Assembly (NCBI RefSeq): GCF_035917275.1
Contig: NZ_CP108508.1
Span: 5,642,001-5,706,000, forward strand
DNA length: 64,000 bases
Source: Streptomyces sp. NBC_01237
GTDB lineage: Bacteria; Actinomycetota; Actinomycetes; Streptomycetales; Streptomycetaceae
Direction: 5' to 3'
Under the pieces are notes generated by a model. That model was not told the origin of the DNA and did not search any database. It saw nothing but the letters and a program-made list of their open reading frames with translations. Shown piece after piece: positions 8,352 to 16,821 of this stretch. The number at the start of each line of letters is the position of its first letter. Position 1 is the first letter of the stretch. The position numbers were made by a program, and so were the translations under genes.

Positions 8352-8900
8352 CTACGGTGCGATGCCGACCCTGGGAATCGTCGGGGTCGGGCCCCCAGGG
8401 GCCTCGTCCCTGAGGCGGGGGGCGTCTCGTACCCCCGGATGTTCGCGGCGGCGCAGCCGGGCCCGGCACACCGGGACGACCAGCAGATGGGCCAGTCCCA
8501 CCCCGGCGGTGTTCAGCAGCAGCGAGTCGATGTCCACCACCTGTCCGGGCACGGCGGTCTGCGCCAGCTCGATGGCCAGCGAGATCAGGGCACCGGCGGC
8601 GACCGTGCGCACCAGCGAGACCCACGGGGAGACGAAGAGCCGCCCCCCGGCCAAGGGCAGCAGCACACCCAGCGGGGCCAGCAGGAGCAGCCCCTCACCG
8701 ATACGGCGGGCCGCCTCGACCGGGCCGAGAGCCAGATCCGCCCTGATACCGGCCAACGGCTCGAAATTCGCGGCCGTCATCCAGGGCACATCCAGCGGGC
8801 GCAGAGTCAGCCACGCGACGAACAGCAGATGCGCGAAGAGGAGAGAGACCCCCGCCGCGCGGAAGCGGATGACGGTCTGGCCGCCCGAACCTTGACGCAC
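8352..8900 (-). CDS. VanZ-like membrane protein
   Basis: About 182 residues with four to five membrane segments (LLFAHLLFVAWLTLRPLDV; EGLLLLAPLGVLLPLAGG; TVAAGALISLAIELAQT; SLLLNTAGVGLAHLLVVP). The pattern AIELAQTAVPGQVVDIDSLLLNTAG is the hallmark of VanZ family proteins; some members lower susceptibility to teicoplanin, but most are uncharacterised. The C-terminal tail is Arg/Pro-rich. GTG at 8900 was chosen because the longer reading frame upstream is low-complexity and starts inside unrelated sequence; the exact start is uncertain. Confidence 0.75.
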   Translation of the reverse strand: MRQGSGGQTVIRFRAAGVSLLFAHLLFVAWLTLRPLDVPWMTAANFEPLAGIRADLALGPVEAARRIGEGLLLLAPLGVLLPLAGGRLFVSPWVSLVRTVAAGALISLAIELAQTAVPGQVVDIDSLLLNTAGVGLAHLLVVPVCRARLRRREHPGVRDAPRLRDEAPGGPTPTIPRVGIAP

Positions 8901-9070
8901 GTCCACCAAGACGCCACGACCGGCAGGATCGGTTCCGCGCGACCGCGGGAAGGTGCGTCCGGTGCGACGGCGAGCGGTCCGCGCCCCGATCGCCCCCGAC
9001 CGCGCCCGTTCGGCCGTACCGGCCCGGGCAGCTCCGACGCGTCCGCTCGGAGCGCTCGGCCGGGGGTGGC

Positions 9071-9721
9071 TCAGCGCAGTTCGACCGCGCCGAGCGTCGG
9101 TACGTCCTGAGGCCGCGCCTTCGTCTCCGTCGTGCACAGATAGCCCCGCGGCGCGTAGTTACCGGGGCCGCCCAGGACGACGGTGCCCGCGGAGACGAGC
9201 ACGTCGCTCTCCGCGTATGTGCAGACGAGCTGGGCCAGCGCCTCCGCCGACAGGTCCTCGGGCTGCGTACTGAGCCTCAGCGTGCCCCGCGGGTCGCTCC
9301 TGTGCCCCCCGGTGACCCGCAGGCTTGTCGGCACCGCGGTGGAGAACCCGGCCCGGCGCTCGTCGGCGGGCGGCGGGGACTGCACCTCGTCCAGCAGGGC
9401 CCGCGCGACCAGCAGACGGTCGGACGTCGTCGCGGGGACCGGCACGGTGCGGTCGACCGTCACCAGCTGTGAGGCGCACACCAGATAGACGTCGACCTCG
9501 ATGCCGTCCAGCGCCTTCGTGGCGGAGTCCGGCGAGGAGAGGCGGCACGGCACCCGCGACGGTGCCGCCCCGGCGTCCACCGGCACCGACGTGGTCCGGA
9601 TCCCGCAGCCGGAGAGCAGGGCCACCCCGGCCAGGGCGGCGGCCAGCACGACGGCGGGCCGCCGCGGGCCGCCCGTGCGTCCCCCGCGGGGTGCCCGGGA
9701 CGTGCGCTCGCTGCGCCTCAC
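9071..9721 (-). CDS. lipoprotein of the AfsQ locus
   Basis: 216 residues. Signal peptide with lipobox LLSGC (Cys at about 39) predicts lipid anchoring on the outer face of the membrane. The mature part has the GerMN-like layout often found beside Streptomyces sensor kinases. Its GTG start overlaps the stop of the kinase gene (GTGA), so the two are translationally coupled. By analogy with CseA in the SigE system it may tune sensor signalling; this is inference from position. In S. coelicolor, as I recall, the same lipoprotein follows afsQ2. Confidence 0.78.
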   Translation of the reverse strand: MRRSERTSRAPRGGRTGGPRRPAVVLAAALAGVALLSGCGIRTTSVPVDAGAAPSRVPCRLSSPDSATKALDGIEVDVYLVCASQLVTVDRTVPVPATTSDRLLVARALLDEVQSPPPADERRAGFSTAVPTSLRVTGGHRSDPRGTLRLSTQPEDLSAEALAQLVCTYAESDVLVSAGTVVLGGPGNYAPRGYLCTTETKARPQDVPTLGAVELR

Positions 9722-11268
9722 GTCGCCTCACCCTCCTCGTTGCGGCCTTGCGCGCCGTGTGTGTCGGTTCCGGTCCCGTCGGGCCCGGCGAGCTCCTCGG
9801 CGTCGCGCGGCAGTCTGAGGACGAACACGGCGCCGTCACCGTCCGGGGAGTTCGCGGCCGTGATGTCGCCGCCGTGGATATGGGCATTCTCCATGGCGAT
9901 GGACAGCCCGAGGCCGCTGCCCTCGGAGCGCGGCCGGGAGGCGCTGGCCTTGTAGAACCGGTCGAAGACATGCGGCAGGACGTCCTGCGGGATGCCGGGG
10001 CCGTGGTCGCGCACCTCGATGACCAGTTCCTCGCCCTCGGTCCGCACCGCCACCCGCACCGGCGAACCACCGTGCTTGAGCGCGTTGCCGATCAGATTCG
10101 CCAGGATCACATCGAGGCGGCGCGGATCGAGCCGCACCATCATGCCGCGCTCCGCGTCCAGATCCACCGCGTCCAGCCAGGCACGGGCGTCGATGCACGC
10201 GGTGACCTGGTCGGCGACATCGACCGTGTCCAGGACGAGCCGGGCCGTACCCGCGTCGAAGCGGGTGACCTCCATCAGATTCTCCACCAGGTCGTTCAGC
10301 CGCCGGGTCTCGCTCACCACCAGATGCACGGCGGGCGCGATCATCGGGTCGAGGCTGTCGGCCTCGTCCTCCAGCACCTCCGCCACCGCGGTGATCGCGG
10401 TCAGCGGGGTCCGCAGCTCATGGGACATGTCGGCGACGAAGCGGCGGCTCGCCTCCTCCCGCGCGGTCATGTCCGCGACCTTCTTCTCCAGCGAGTGCGC
10501 GGTCCTGTTGAACGTGTGGGACAGATCGGCCAGCTCATCCGTACCGGAGACCACGAGCCGGGTGTCGAGCTTGCCCTCGCCGAGCTTGCGGGCCGCGTCA
10601 CCGAGCCGCTGCACGGGGCGCAGCACGGTCGTCGCCGCGGCCTGCGCGAGCAGCGCCGAACCGACCAGCGCCAGACCGGTGGCGATCCCCAGCGACCAGG
10701 CCAGCGAGTTCAGATCCTCACGCTCCTGGTCGAGCGACTTCAGCATGTACCCCGTCGGACCGCCGCCGATGATCTTCGTACCGGCCACCAGGTACGGCTT
10801 GCCCGCGATCTTCGTACGCTGCCAGAACAGGTGGTACTCAAACTTGTTGCCCGACGTCAGCTGCTGCTTCCGGCTCACCTGCTTCTGCAGCGAGTCCGGC
10901 ACATTGACCCGGGTGAACGTGTCCAGATCCGAGTAGCCCACGATCGGCTTGCCGCTGTCGCGCTCGTCCACCAGCAGCACGCTGTAGCCCGGACTGCTGC
11001 TCGCCATCCGTACGGCGGCGCTCTGCAGGTCGTCCTTGGTGGGCCGCACCGGCAGCGTGGCCGCCGTGCCCTGCATCTGCCGCCGGAAGTCGCCGAGCGC
11101 CGTGTCCTGGGTGCGGTTCAGCACCGCCTCGCGGTTCAGCCAGTAGGCGATCCCCGACGCGGAGACCGCGGCGGTCAGTGCGACCAGGGCGAACACGACC
11201 ACGAGCCGCAGCCGCAGACTGGTCCACCGAAGACCCGCGCGGAGTGAGCGTTTTGCGGATTCACTCAC
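9718..11268 (-). CDS. afsQ2: sensor histidine kinase AfsQ2
   Basis: 516 residues. Membrane segments at about 20-42 and 188-215 bracket an extracytoplasmic sensor domain; a HAMP linker follows (215-270). The phosphoacceptor is His283 in FVADMSHELRTPLTAI; N, G1 and G2 boxes of the ATPase domain are visible (NLIGNALKHG, DHGPGIP, GSGLGLSI). It pairs with the response regulator whose stop it overlaps by 4 nt. The regulator is nearly identical to what I remember of S. coelicolor AfsQ1, and sigQ is divergent, which identifies the locus. AfsQ1/Q2 senses nitrogen-rich (glutamate) conditions and affects antibiotic production. Confidence 0.9.
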   Translation of the reverse strand: MSESAKRSLRAGLRWTSLRLRLVVVFALVALTAAVSASGIAYWLNREAVLNRTQDTALGDFRRQMQGTAATLPVRPTKDDLQSAAVRMASSSPGYSVLLVDERDSGKPIVGYSDLDTFTRVNVPDSLQKQVSRKQQLTSGNKFEYHLFWQRTKIAGKPYLVAGTKIIGGGPTGYMLKSLDQEREDLNSLAWSLGIATGLALVGSALLAQAAATTVLRPVQRLGDAARKLGEGKLDTRLVVSGTDELADLSHTFNRTAHSLEKKVADMTAREEASRRFVADMSHELRTPLTAITAVAEVLEDEADSLDPMIAPAVHLVVSETRRLNDLVENLMEVTRFDAGTARLVLDTVDVADQVTACIDARAWLDAVDLDAERGMMVRLDPRRLDVILANLIGNALKHGGSPVRVAVRTEGEELVIEVRDHGPGIPQDVLPHVFDRFYKASASRPRSEGSGLGLSIAMENAHIHGGDITAANSPDGDGAVFVLRLPRDAEELAGPDGTGTDTHGAQGRNEEGEAT

Positions 11269-11951
11269 TGAGGCGAGTCCAGCCGGTAGCCCACGCCCCG
11301 CACCGTACGGATCAGGGTCGGCGAGGACGGCACGTCCTCCACCTTCGCGCGCAGCCGCTGCACACAGGCGTCCACCAGCCGGGAGTCACCGAGGTAGTCG
11401 TGTTCCCAGACCAGCCGCAGCAACTGCTGCCGGGACAGCGCCTGGCCGGGCCGGCGGCTCAGCTCCAGCAGGAGCCGCAGCTCGGTCGGCGTGAGCTGAA
11501 GATCCTCACCGTCCTTGGTGACCGTCATCGCGGAGCGGTCGATGACCACGGTCCCGAAGGTCGCCGAGTCGGTGGACTCGCGCTCGCCCCGGCGCAGCAC
11601 CGCACGGATACGGGCGTCCAGCACCCGGCCCTGCACGGGTTTCACCACATAGTCGTCCGCGCCGGACTCCAGTCCCACCACGACGTCGATGTCGTCGCTG
11701 CGCGCGGTCAGCAGAATGATCGGCAGTTGGTCGGTGCGGCGGATACGCCGGCACACCTCGAAACCGTCGATCCCGGGCAGCATCACATCCAGCACGACCA
11801 GGTCGGGCCGCTGCTCCCGCAGCAGGTTCAGGCCGTCCTCTCCTGTCGCCGCGGTGGCCACACGGTGGCCCTGGCGTGACAGCGAGAGTTCGAGGGCCGT
11901 GCGGATGGCGTCGTCGTCCTCGATCAGCAACAGGAAAGGCACGTGGGTCAT
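11265..11951 (-). CDS. afsQ1: response regulator AfsQ1
   Basis: 228 residues, OmpR/PhoB type. Receiver domain at 5-120 with acidic pocket EDDD (11-14), phospho-Asp55 in VVLDVMLPG, Thr in ILLTARS and Lys in DYVVKPV. The winged-helix DNA-binding domain (130-225) ends in the usual RTVRGVGYRLD. First gene of the afsQ1-afsQ2-lipoprotein operon. A perfect match to the AfsQ1 site GTnAC-N6-GTnAC lies 74 nt upstream, in the gap shared with sigQ. A GTG three codons downstream (11942) is an equally possible start. Confidence 0.93.
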   Translation of the reverse strand: MTHVPFLLLIEDDDAIRTALELSLSRQGHRVATAATGEDGLNLLREQRPDLVVLDVMLPGIDGFEVCRRIRRTDQLPIILLTARSDDIDVVVGLESGADDYVVKPVQGRVLDARIRAVLRRGERESTDSATFGTVVIDRSAMTVTKDGEDLQLTPTELRLLLELSRRPGQALSRQQLLRLVWEHDYLGDSRLVDACVQRLRAKVEDVPSSPTLIRTVRGVGYRLDSPQ

Positions 11952-12024
11952 TCTGACCCATGGTGGCGCCTCAGTTCGACAGTTGGAGTCCTCTCATCGT
12001 TCCGGCCCGGCCCAACAGGCCCTG

Positions 12025-12040
12025 TGACAGCCCTGTGACA
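12025..12040 (+). promoter_or_regulatory. AfsQ1-type binding box
   Basis: GTGAC, six bases, GTGAC: an exact fit to the published AfsQ1 consensus GTnAC-N6-GTnAC. It sits between afsQ1 and sigQ, as expected for AfsQ1 control of both transcripts. Confidence 0.75.
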
Positions 12041-12123
12041 GTCGCAGGACAACGTGATGAAACTGGCCGGGCAAGCTCGTTGGCACATGGAACGAACGGA
12101 CTCCACCGATGAGGGGGCGCGAG

Positions 12124-12885
12124 ATGAACGCACTGCACAGCACCAGCTCAAGCGCAGTTGTCACGCGTCTCCACGACGTCGGCCGGAGCCTGGAGAAGTC
12201 CGGTGCAACGAGCGGACGGGGGTGCGTTCGCGGCACCGGGCGTCAGCATCCGTCGTACATAACGGTTGTTGACGTGCCCATCGGGGCCAACGGGGGAAAG
12301 CACGGGGGAACCGCGTACGGGGAGGTCACGGGGGAGCGGAAGACCGCGGCGGAGACCGAGGACGCCGAAGCGGCGTTCACGGCCTACGTCCAGGAGCGCC
12401 GCGCCTCCCTGTACGCAACCGCCTATCACCTGACCGGCGACCGGTTCGAGGCCGAGGACCTGCTGCAGAGCGCCCTCTTCTCGACGTACCGGGCGTGGGA
12501 CAGGATCAGTGACAAGGCGGCGGTCGGCGGGTATCTCCGCCGCACCATGACCAATCTGCACATCAGCGCCTGGCGCAGGCGCAAGCTCAACGAGTATCCG
12601 ACCGAGGAGCTGCCGGAGACGGTGGGCGACACGGACGCGATGCGCGGAACGGAACTGCGTGCGGTGCTCTGGCAGGCGCTCGCACGGCTGCCGGAACTCC
12701 AGCGCACGATGCTGGTCCTGCGGTACTACGAGGGCCGCACCGATCCGGAGATCGCGTCGATCCTCGACATCAGTGTCGGCACGGTGAAGTCGAGCATCTG
12801 GCGGTCGCTCCGCCGGCTGCGCGAGGACGAGGTCCTCAGCTTCGGCCGTGACGAGGAAGAGTCCTTCGGCGAGCTGGTGGCCTGA
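12124..12885 (+). CDS. sigQ: ECF sigma factor SigQ
   Basis: 253 residues. After an unusual ~80-residue N-terminal extension with little structure, region 2 (about 85-150, TGDRFEAEDLLQSALFSTYRAW) and region 4 (about 185-240, ELQRTMLVLRYYEGRTDPEIA with the recognition helix GTVKSSIWRSL) form a SigE-like ECF sigma factor. The C-terminus is acidic (FGRDEEESFGELVA). It is transcribed divergently from afsQ1 with an AfsQ1 box between them, the known arrangement of sigQ. The ATG at 12124 has GAGGGGGC about 6 nt upstream. No separate anti-sigma gene is visible; the long N-terminal extension could take that regulatory place (speculative). Confidence 0.88.
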   Translation: MNALHSTSSSAVVTRLHDVGRSLEKSGATSGRGCVRGTGRQHPSYITVVDVPIGANGGKHGGTAYGEVTGERKTAAETEDAEAAFTAYVQERRASLYATAYHLTGDRFEAEDLLQSALFSTYRAWDRISDKAAVGGYLRRTMTNLHISAWRRRKLNEYPTEELPETVGDTDAMRGTELRAVLWQALARLPELQRTMLVLRYYEGRTDPEIASILDISVGTVKSSIWRSLRRLREDEVLSFGRDEEESFGELVA

Positions 12886-13193
12886 GGCAACGGGGGAAAC
12901 GGGGATACGGGGGAAACGGCCGGCGCTTCGGGGGAGGCGGCGGTACGGGGATACGGGGACACGGGGGAACAGGCCGGCGCTTCGGGGGAGGCGACGGTAC
13001 GGGGAACGCAGCGGGGTCGGACGGGCCGGGGGGTCCTGTCCGGCCCCGTTCGCGTGTCCTGCCGCCGGTGCGGTGCACCGGGCCCGTGCCGCGCGGAGCG
13101 GCCCCGGCCCCGGAGGCCGCCCCGAGTGAGGTGCGGAGGCGCCCCGAGGACGCCCCGCGGTGCTTCACCTTCCCGCGGACGCCCTGATGCGCT
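12886..13193. other. intergenic region with tandem repeat after sigQ
   Basis: About 308 nt between sigQ and the convergent kinase-like gene. It begins with G-rich runs (repeated ACGGGGGAA and GGGGATACGG units) and holds a 33-bp direct repeat described separately. Open frames across it are low-complexity Pro/Arg translations and I call no gene. Confidence 0.5.
12918..13004 (+). repeat. two 33-bp direct repeats, period 54 bp
   Basis: Copies at 12918-12950 and 12972-13004 differ at one base (G/A in GAGGCGRCGG). The spacer carries further GGGGATACGGGG units. Non-coding, directly downstream of sigQ. Confidence 0.7.
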
Positions 13194-13895
13194 TCACCTT
13201 CCCGCGGACGCTCCGCGGCGGCAGCGGCCCGCAGCAGCCGCGGCCAGTCGGCCCAGGGCCTCGTCCTTGCCGCACGGATACGCGCCCAGCGCCGCCTGCC
13301 GGGCCACGATGCGCCGCTCGGCCCGCATCAGACGCCACCCGCGCCGCACCAGGAACGGCACCGATTTGCGCCCCTCGCGCAGATCCCGCAGCAGCCGTCG
13401 CCGGAAGGTCGTCGACGGACGGCCGCGCAGACACAGCGCGTCGGCCAGCAGCCCCAGCTCCTGGCAGCGTCCGACGATGTCCGCCGCGAAGATGCCCTCG
13501 GCCACGAACAGCGGCGAGCGCTCTATGTGGAACGCCTCCTGGTCCGTGCGGGCGCTGGTGGCGATGTCGTACACCGGCACTTCCGTGCGGCCCGTGCGGC
13601 ACAGCTCCGCGATGGCCGCCACCGCCGCGTCCGCGTCCCAGGACTGCGCGGAGTCCCAGTCGATGTCCGGGCTGCCCGGGACCTGGGGCAGCGAGGGGTC
13701 GTCACCCTCCTTGTAGAAGTCGTCAAGACGCAGCACCGGCAGACCGGTGCGAGCGGCGAGGGACGACTTTCCGGAGCCGGAGGGGCCCGCGAGCAGCACG
13801 ACGCGGGTCGGGATCGGTTGGGAACTCACAGAACAGAAGTGTGAGGCATTGACCCGCGTAGGGGATCCCTCGGAGGTCTTGTTGGTATCGAGCAT
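13194..13895 (-). CDS. uridine kinase-like P-loop protein
   Basis: 233 residues. Walker A GPSGSGKSS at residues 37-45, followed by LRLDDFYKEGDD, the substrate loop typical of uridine/cytidine kinases, then a DIDWD segment and VAEGIFAAD (Walker-B-like). This is the P-loop kinase fold of uridine kinase; expected reaction is phosphorylation of uridine to UMP in the cytoplasm. ATG at 13895 has GAGG close upstream; the preceding GTG codon is an alternative. It is convergent with sigQ and divergent from the small secreted gene. Fits the nucleoside-salvage flavour of the region but has no shared operator. Confidence 0.8.
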   Translation of the reverse strand: MLDTNKTSEGSPTRVNASHFCSVSSQPIPTRVVLLAGPSGSGKSSLAARTGLPVLRLDDFYKEGDDPSLPQVPGSPDIDWDSAQSWDADAAVAAIAELCRTGRTEVPVYDIATSARTDQEAFHIERSPLFVAEGIFAADIVGRCQELGLLADALCLRGRPSTTFRRRLLRDLREGRKSVPFLVRRGWRLMRAERRIVARQAALGAYPCGKDEALGRLAAAAAGRCRRGASAGR

Positions 13896-13959
13896 CACAC
13901 CTCAACTACTCTGCGCGCACGGACGATCACACATCCGGACCCGATCAGGTGGGAAAATC

Positions 13960-14373
13960 ATGGGACTTCATGCACGCAAGCCCGCACGTCGCGTTCTGCT
14001 GCGCGCCGGTCTGACCATCACCGCGATGGGCGCCGCACTCGGCGCCGGAGCCACGGCCGCCCAGGCGGCACCGCCGCCCTCCGCCCCCGCCAGCGAGGCC
14101 GACAGCACCTTCGGGGCGATCACCGACGCCGCCGCGCCCGCACTGACCGGGGCGCTCGGGTACTCGCTCGCCGGGGCCGTCGCGCCCATCACGGATCTTC
14201 AGCTCGACCCGCTGGCCGGGACCGGGGTGGACCCGCTGGACAACGCCGTGGGCACCCAGATCGCCGACTTCGCGCCGGTGACCACGGCTGTCGTCACCGA
14301 CCCGCTGACCAGCGGCGGCGCGCTGAACGATCTGCCCGTGGTGGGCGAGGTCACCGGGTTCATCACCGGCTGA
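13960..14373 (+). CDS. small secreted protein of unknown function
   Basis: 137 residues. Signal peptide with RKPARR followed by a hydrophobic core and ATAAQA cleavage region near residue 36; the RR pair could also suit Tat export, though the flanking consensus is incomplete. The mature part is an Ala/Pro/Asp/Thr-rich chain with spaced VAPITD, FAPVTTAVVTDPL and LPVVGEVTGFITG units and no cysteine. It resembles the protein at 7666-7959 in style (signal peptide plus AVAPVTGLL-like segments). Function unknown. A terminator follows immediately. Confidence 0.68.
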   Translation: MGLHARKPARRVLLRAGLTITAMGAALGAGATAAQAAPPPSAPASEADSTFGAITDAAAPALTGALGYSLAGAVAPITDLQLDPLAGTGVDPLDNAVGTQIADFAPVTTAVVTDPLTSGGALNDLPVVGEVTGFITG

Positions 14374-14407
14374 TCACGGGCCGGCCGGTCGCGGCCGACG
14401 GCACGGC

Positions 14408-14441
14408 GCAGGGCCGCCCCCCGGGTGAGGGGCGGCCCTGC
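14408..14441. terminator. bidirectional terminator hairpin
   Basis: 13-bp perfect stem (GCAGGGCCGCCCC / GGGGCGGCCCTGC) with an 8-nt loop between the secreted gene and the convergent aldehyde dehydrogenase operon. Confidence 0.85.
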
Positions 14442-14472
14442 GGGAAGTGCGTACCTGCCGGGGTGCGACGGG

Positions 14473-15387
14473 TCAGTACGAGGAGCCGGAGGCGCCCAGG
14501 GAACCCGTGGGGTGCCACACCGTCTTGGTCTCCAGGAAGGCCGTCAGCCGGTGCGTACCGGGGTCGGCCGACCAGTCGGCGGAGGTGCCGTCGCCGTCCG
14601 CGTCCACAGGCCGGGGACGCAGTACCCGCTTCAGGTTGTCCGCCGCCGCGATCTCCAGCTCCTTCGCCAGCGCCGGGTCGGCGCCCGTCAGGTCGATCGC
14701 GTTGACGTCCTGGTGGGAGGCGAGCGGGGCCGCGAGCTCCGCGGTGCGCCCGGACAGGATGTTCACCACACCGCCGGGCAGGTCGGAGGTGGCCAGCACC
14801 TCGCCCAGGGAGAGCGCGGGCAGCGGTGCGTCGGCCGAGGCGATGACCACCGCGGTGTTGCCGGTCGCGATCACCGGGGCGATCACCGAGATCAGCCCCA
14901 GGAACGACGACTTCTGCGGTGCGAGGACCGTCACCACACCCGTCGGCTCGGGGGTGGAGAGGTTGAAGAACGGGCCGGCCACCGGGTTCGCCCCGCCGAC
15001 GATCTGGCCGATCTTGTCGGTCCAGCCGGCGTACCAGACCCAGCGGTCGACGGCCGCGTCCACGACGGCCGCCGCCTTGGACTTCGACAGGCCCTCCGCG
15101 TCCGCCACTTCCCGTACGAACTGGTCCCTGCGGCCCTCCAGCATCTCGGCGACGCGGTAGAGGACCTGGCCGCGGTTGTACGCGGTCGCGCCCGACCAGC
15201 CGCCGAACGCCTTGCGGGCGGCCACGACCGCGTCGCGGGCGTCCTTGCGGGAGGACTGGGGGGCGTTCGCCAGCCAGTTGCCCTTGGAGTCCGTCACCTC
15301 GTACACCCGGCCGCTCTCGGAGCGGGGGAACTTGCCCCCGACGTACAGCTTGTAGGTCTTGAAGACACTCAGACGGTTATCGGACAT
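14473..15387 (-). CDS. short aldehyde-dehydrogenase homologue lacking the catalytic cysteine
   Basis: 304 residues against ~480 for a full aldehyde dehydrogenase. The N-terminal cofactor-binding part is recognisable (YAGWTDKIGQIVGGANPV; EPTGVVTVLAPQKSSFLGLI; ATGNTAVVIAS), but the chain ends where the catalytic domain should follow and there is not a single Cys, so it cannot work as a dehydrogenase alone. Its start overlaps the end of the full-length ALDH gene by 11 nt, so both are made together in the deoC operon. The frame is clean over 300 codons, which argues for a maintained gene, perhaps a structural partner of the active enzyme. Confidence 0.8.
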   Translation of the reverse strand: MSDNRLSVFKTYKLYVGGKFPRSESGRVYEVTDSKGNWLANAPQSSRKDARDAVVAARKAFGGWSGATAYNRGQVLYRVAEMLEGRRDQFVREVADAEGLSKSKAAAVVDAAVDRWVWYAGWTDKIGQIVGGANPVAGPFFNLSTPEPTGVVTVLAPQKSSFLGLISVIAPVIATGNTAVVIASADAPLPALSLGEVLATSDLPGGVVNILSGRTAELAAPLASHQDVNAIDLTGADPALAKELEIAAADNLKRVLRPRPVDADGDGTSADWSADPGTHRLTAFLETKTVWHPTGSLGASGSSY

Positions 15388-16816
15388 CGAGGTATGCCTC
15401 CAGGCCGTGGCGGCCGCCCTCGCGGCCGAAGCCCGACTCCTTGTAGCCGCCGAACGGCGACGTCGGGTCGAACTTGTTGAACGTGTTGGCCCAGACGACG
15501 CCCGCCCGGAGCTTGCCCGCCACCGCGAGGATGCGGGAGCCCTTCTCCGTCCAGATGCCGGCCGAGAGGCCGTACTGACTGTTGTTGGCCTTGGCGACCG
15601 CCTCGTCCGGGGTGCGGAAGGAGAGGACGGACAGCACGGGGCCGAAGATCTCGTCGCGGGCGACGGTGTGCGCCTGGGTGACGCCGGTGAACAGCGTCGG
15701 CGCGAACCAGTAGCCGGCCGAGGGGAGCTCGCAGGGGGCGGACCAGCGCTCGGCGCCCTCCGCCTCGCCCGTCTCGACGAGCGAGGTGATCCGGGCGAGC
15801 TGCTCCTGGGAGTTGATCGCACCGATGTCGGTGTTCTTGTCCAGCGGGTCGCCCAGGCGCAGCGTGGACAGCCGGCGCTTCAGGGAGTCCAGCAGCTCGT
15901 CCTGGACCGACTCCTGCACGAGGAGCCGGGAGCCCGCGCAGCAGACCTGGCCCTGGTTGAAGAAGATCCCGGTGACGATGCCCTCGACGGCCTGGTCGAT
16001 CGGGGCGTCGTCGAAGACGATGTTGGCGCCCTTGCCGCCCAGTTCCAGGGTGGCCCGCTTGTCCGTACCGGCGATCTGACGGGCGATGGCCTTGCCGACC
16101 GCGGTCGAGCCGGTGAAGGCGACCTTGTTGACGTCCGGGTGCCCGACGAGGGCGGCGCCCGCGTCGCCGTAGCCCGTGAGGATGTTGACGACGCCCTTGG
16201 GGAGTCCCGCCTGGCGGCAGATGTCCGCGAAGAAGAGCGCGGAGAGCGGGGTCGTCTCGGCGGGCTTCAGGACCACCGTGTTGCCGGTGGCGAGCGCCGG
16301 GGCGATCTTCCACGCGAGCATCAGCAGCGGGAAGTTCCACGGGATGATCTGGCCGGCCACGCCGAGCGGGCGCGGGTTCGCGCCGTAGCCCGCGTGGTCC
16401 AGCTTGTCGGCCCAGCCCGCGTAGTAGAAGAAGTGCGCGGCGACCAGCGGGAGGTCCGCGTCGCGGGTCTCCTTGATCGGCTTGCCGTTGTCGAGGGTTT
16501 CCAGGACGGCGAGCTCGCGGCTGCGCTCCTGGATGATCCGGGCGATCCGGAACAGGTACTTGGCGCGCTCGGAGCCGGGCAGCGCGGACCACTTCTCGAA
16601 CGCCCTGCGGGCCGCCTTGACGGCCCGGTCGACGTCGGCCTCGCCCGCCTGCGCGACCTCGGAGAGCACCTCCTCGCTGCTCGGCGAGACGGTCTTGAAG
16701 ACCTTGCCGTCGGCGGCCTCGGTGAACTCACCGTCGATGAACAGGCCGTACGACGGAGCGATGTCGACGACGGAACGGGATTCCGGCGCCGGTGCGTACT
16801 CGAATGCAGATGCCAT
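15377..16816 (-). CDS. aldehyde dehydrogenase, second gene of the deoC operon
   Basis: 479 residues, full family length. Asn of the oxyanion hole in IIPWNFPLLM, Lys/Glu of the cofactor site in VVLKPAETTPLSA, general base in LELGGKGAN, catalytic Cys in FFNQGQVCCAG (two adjacent cysteines), and EIFGPVLSV near the end. Starts 5 nt after deoC stops. Deoxyribose-phosphate aldolase releases acetaldehyde, and oxidation of that to acetate is the obvious role here; the aldehyde preference itself is inference from context. Cytoplasmic, NAD(P)-dependent. Confidence 0.9.
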   Translation of the reverse strand: MASAFEYAPAPESRSVVDIAPSYGLFIDGEFTEAADGKVFKTVSPSSEEVLSEVAQAGEADVDRAVKAARRAFEKWSALPGSERAKYLFRIARIIQERSRELAVLETLDNGKPIKETRDADLPLVAAHFFYYAGWADKLDHAGYGANPRPLGVAGQIIPWNFPLLMLAWKIAPALATGNTVVLKPAETTPLSALFFADICRQAGLPKGVVNILTGYGDAGAALVGHPDVNKVAFTGSTAVGKAIARQIAGTDKRATLELGGKGANIVFDDAPIDQAVEGIVTGIFFNQGQVCCAGSRLLVQESVQDELLDSLKRRLSTLRLGDPLDKNTDIGAINSQEQLARITSLVETGEAEGAERWSAPCELPSAGYWFAPTLFTGVTQAHTVARDEIFGPVLSVLSFRTPDEAVAKANNSQYGLSAGIWTEKGSRILAVAGKLRAGVVWANTFNKFDPTSPFGGYKESGFGREGGRHGLEAYLDVR

Positions 16817-16821
16817 GGGGA

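Noticed and set aside
12836..13168. Pro/Arg-rich minus frame after sigQ
   Set aside because: Arises from the repeated GGGGGA/ACGGGG units; no ribosome site and no conserved pattern.
14473..15387. Short ALDH considered as a frameshifted remnant of the upstream ALDH gene
   Set aside because: The upstream gene is full-length and ends properly; the short gene has its own start and a different sequence, so it is a separate gene and not a broken end.
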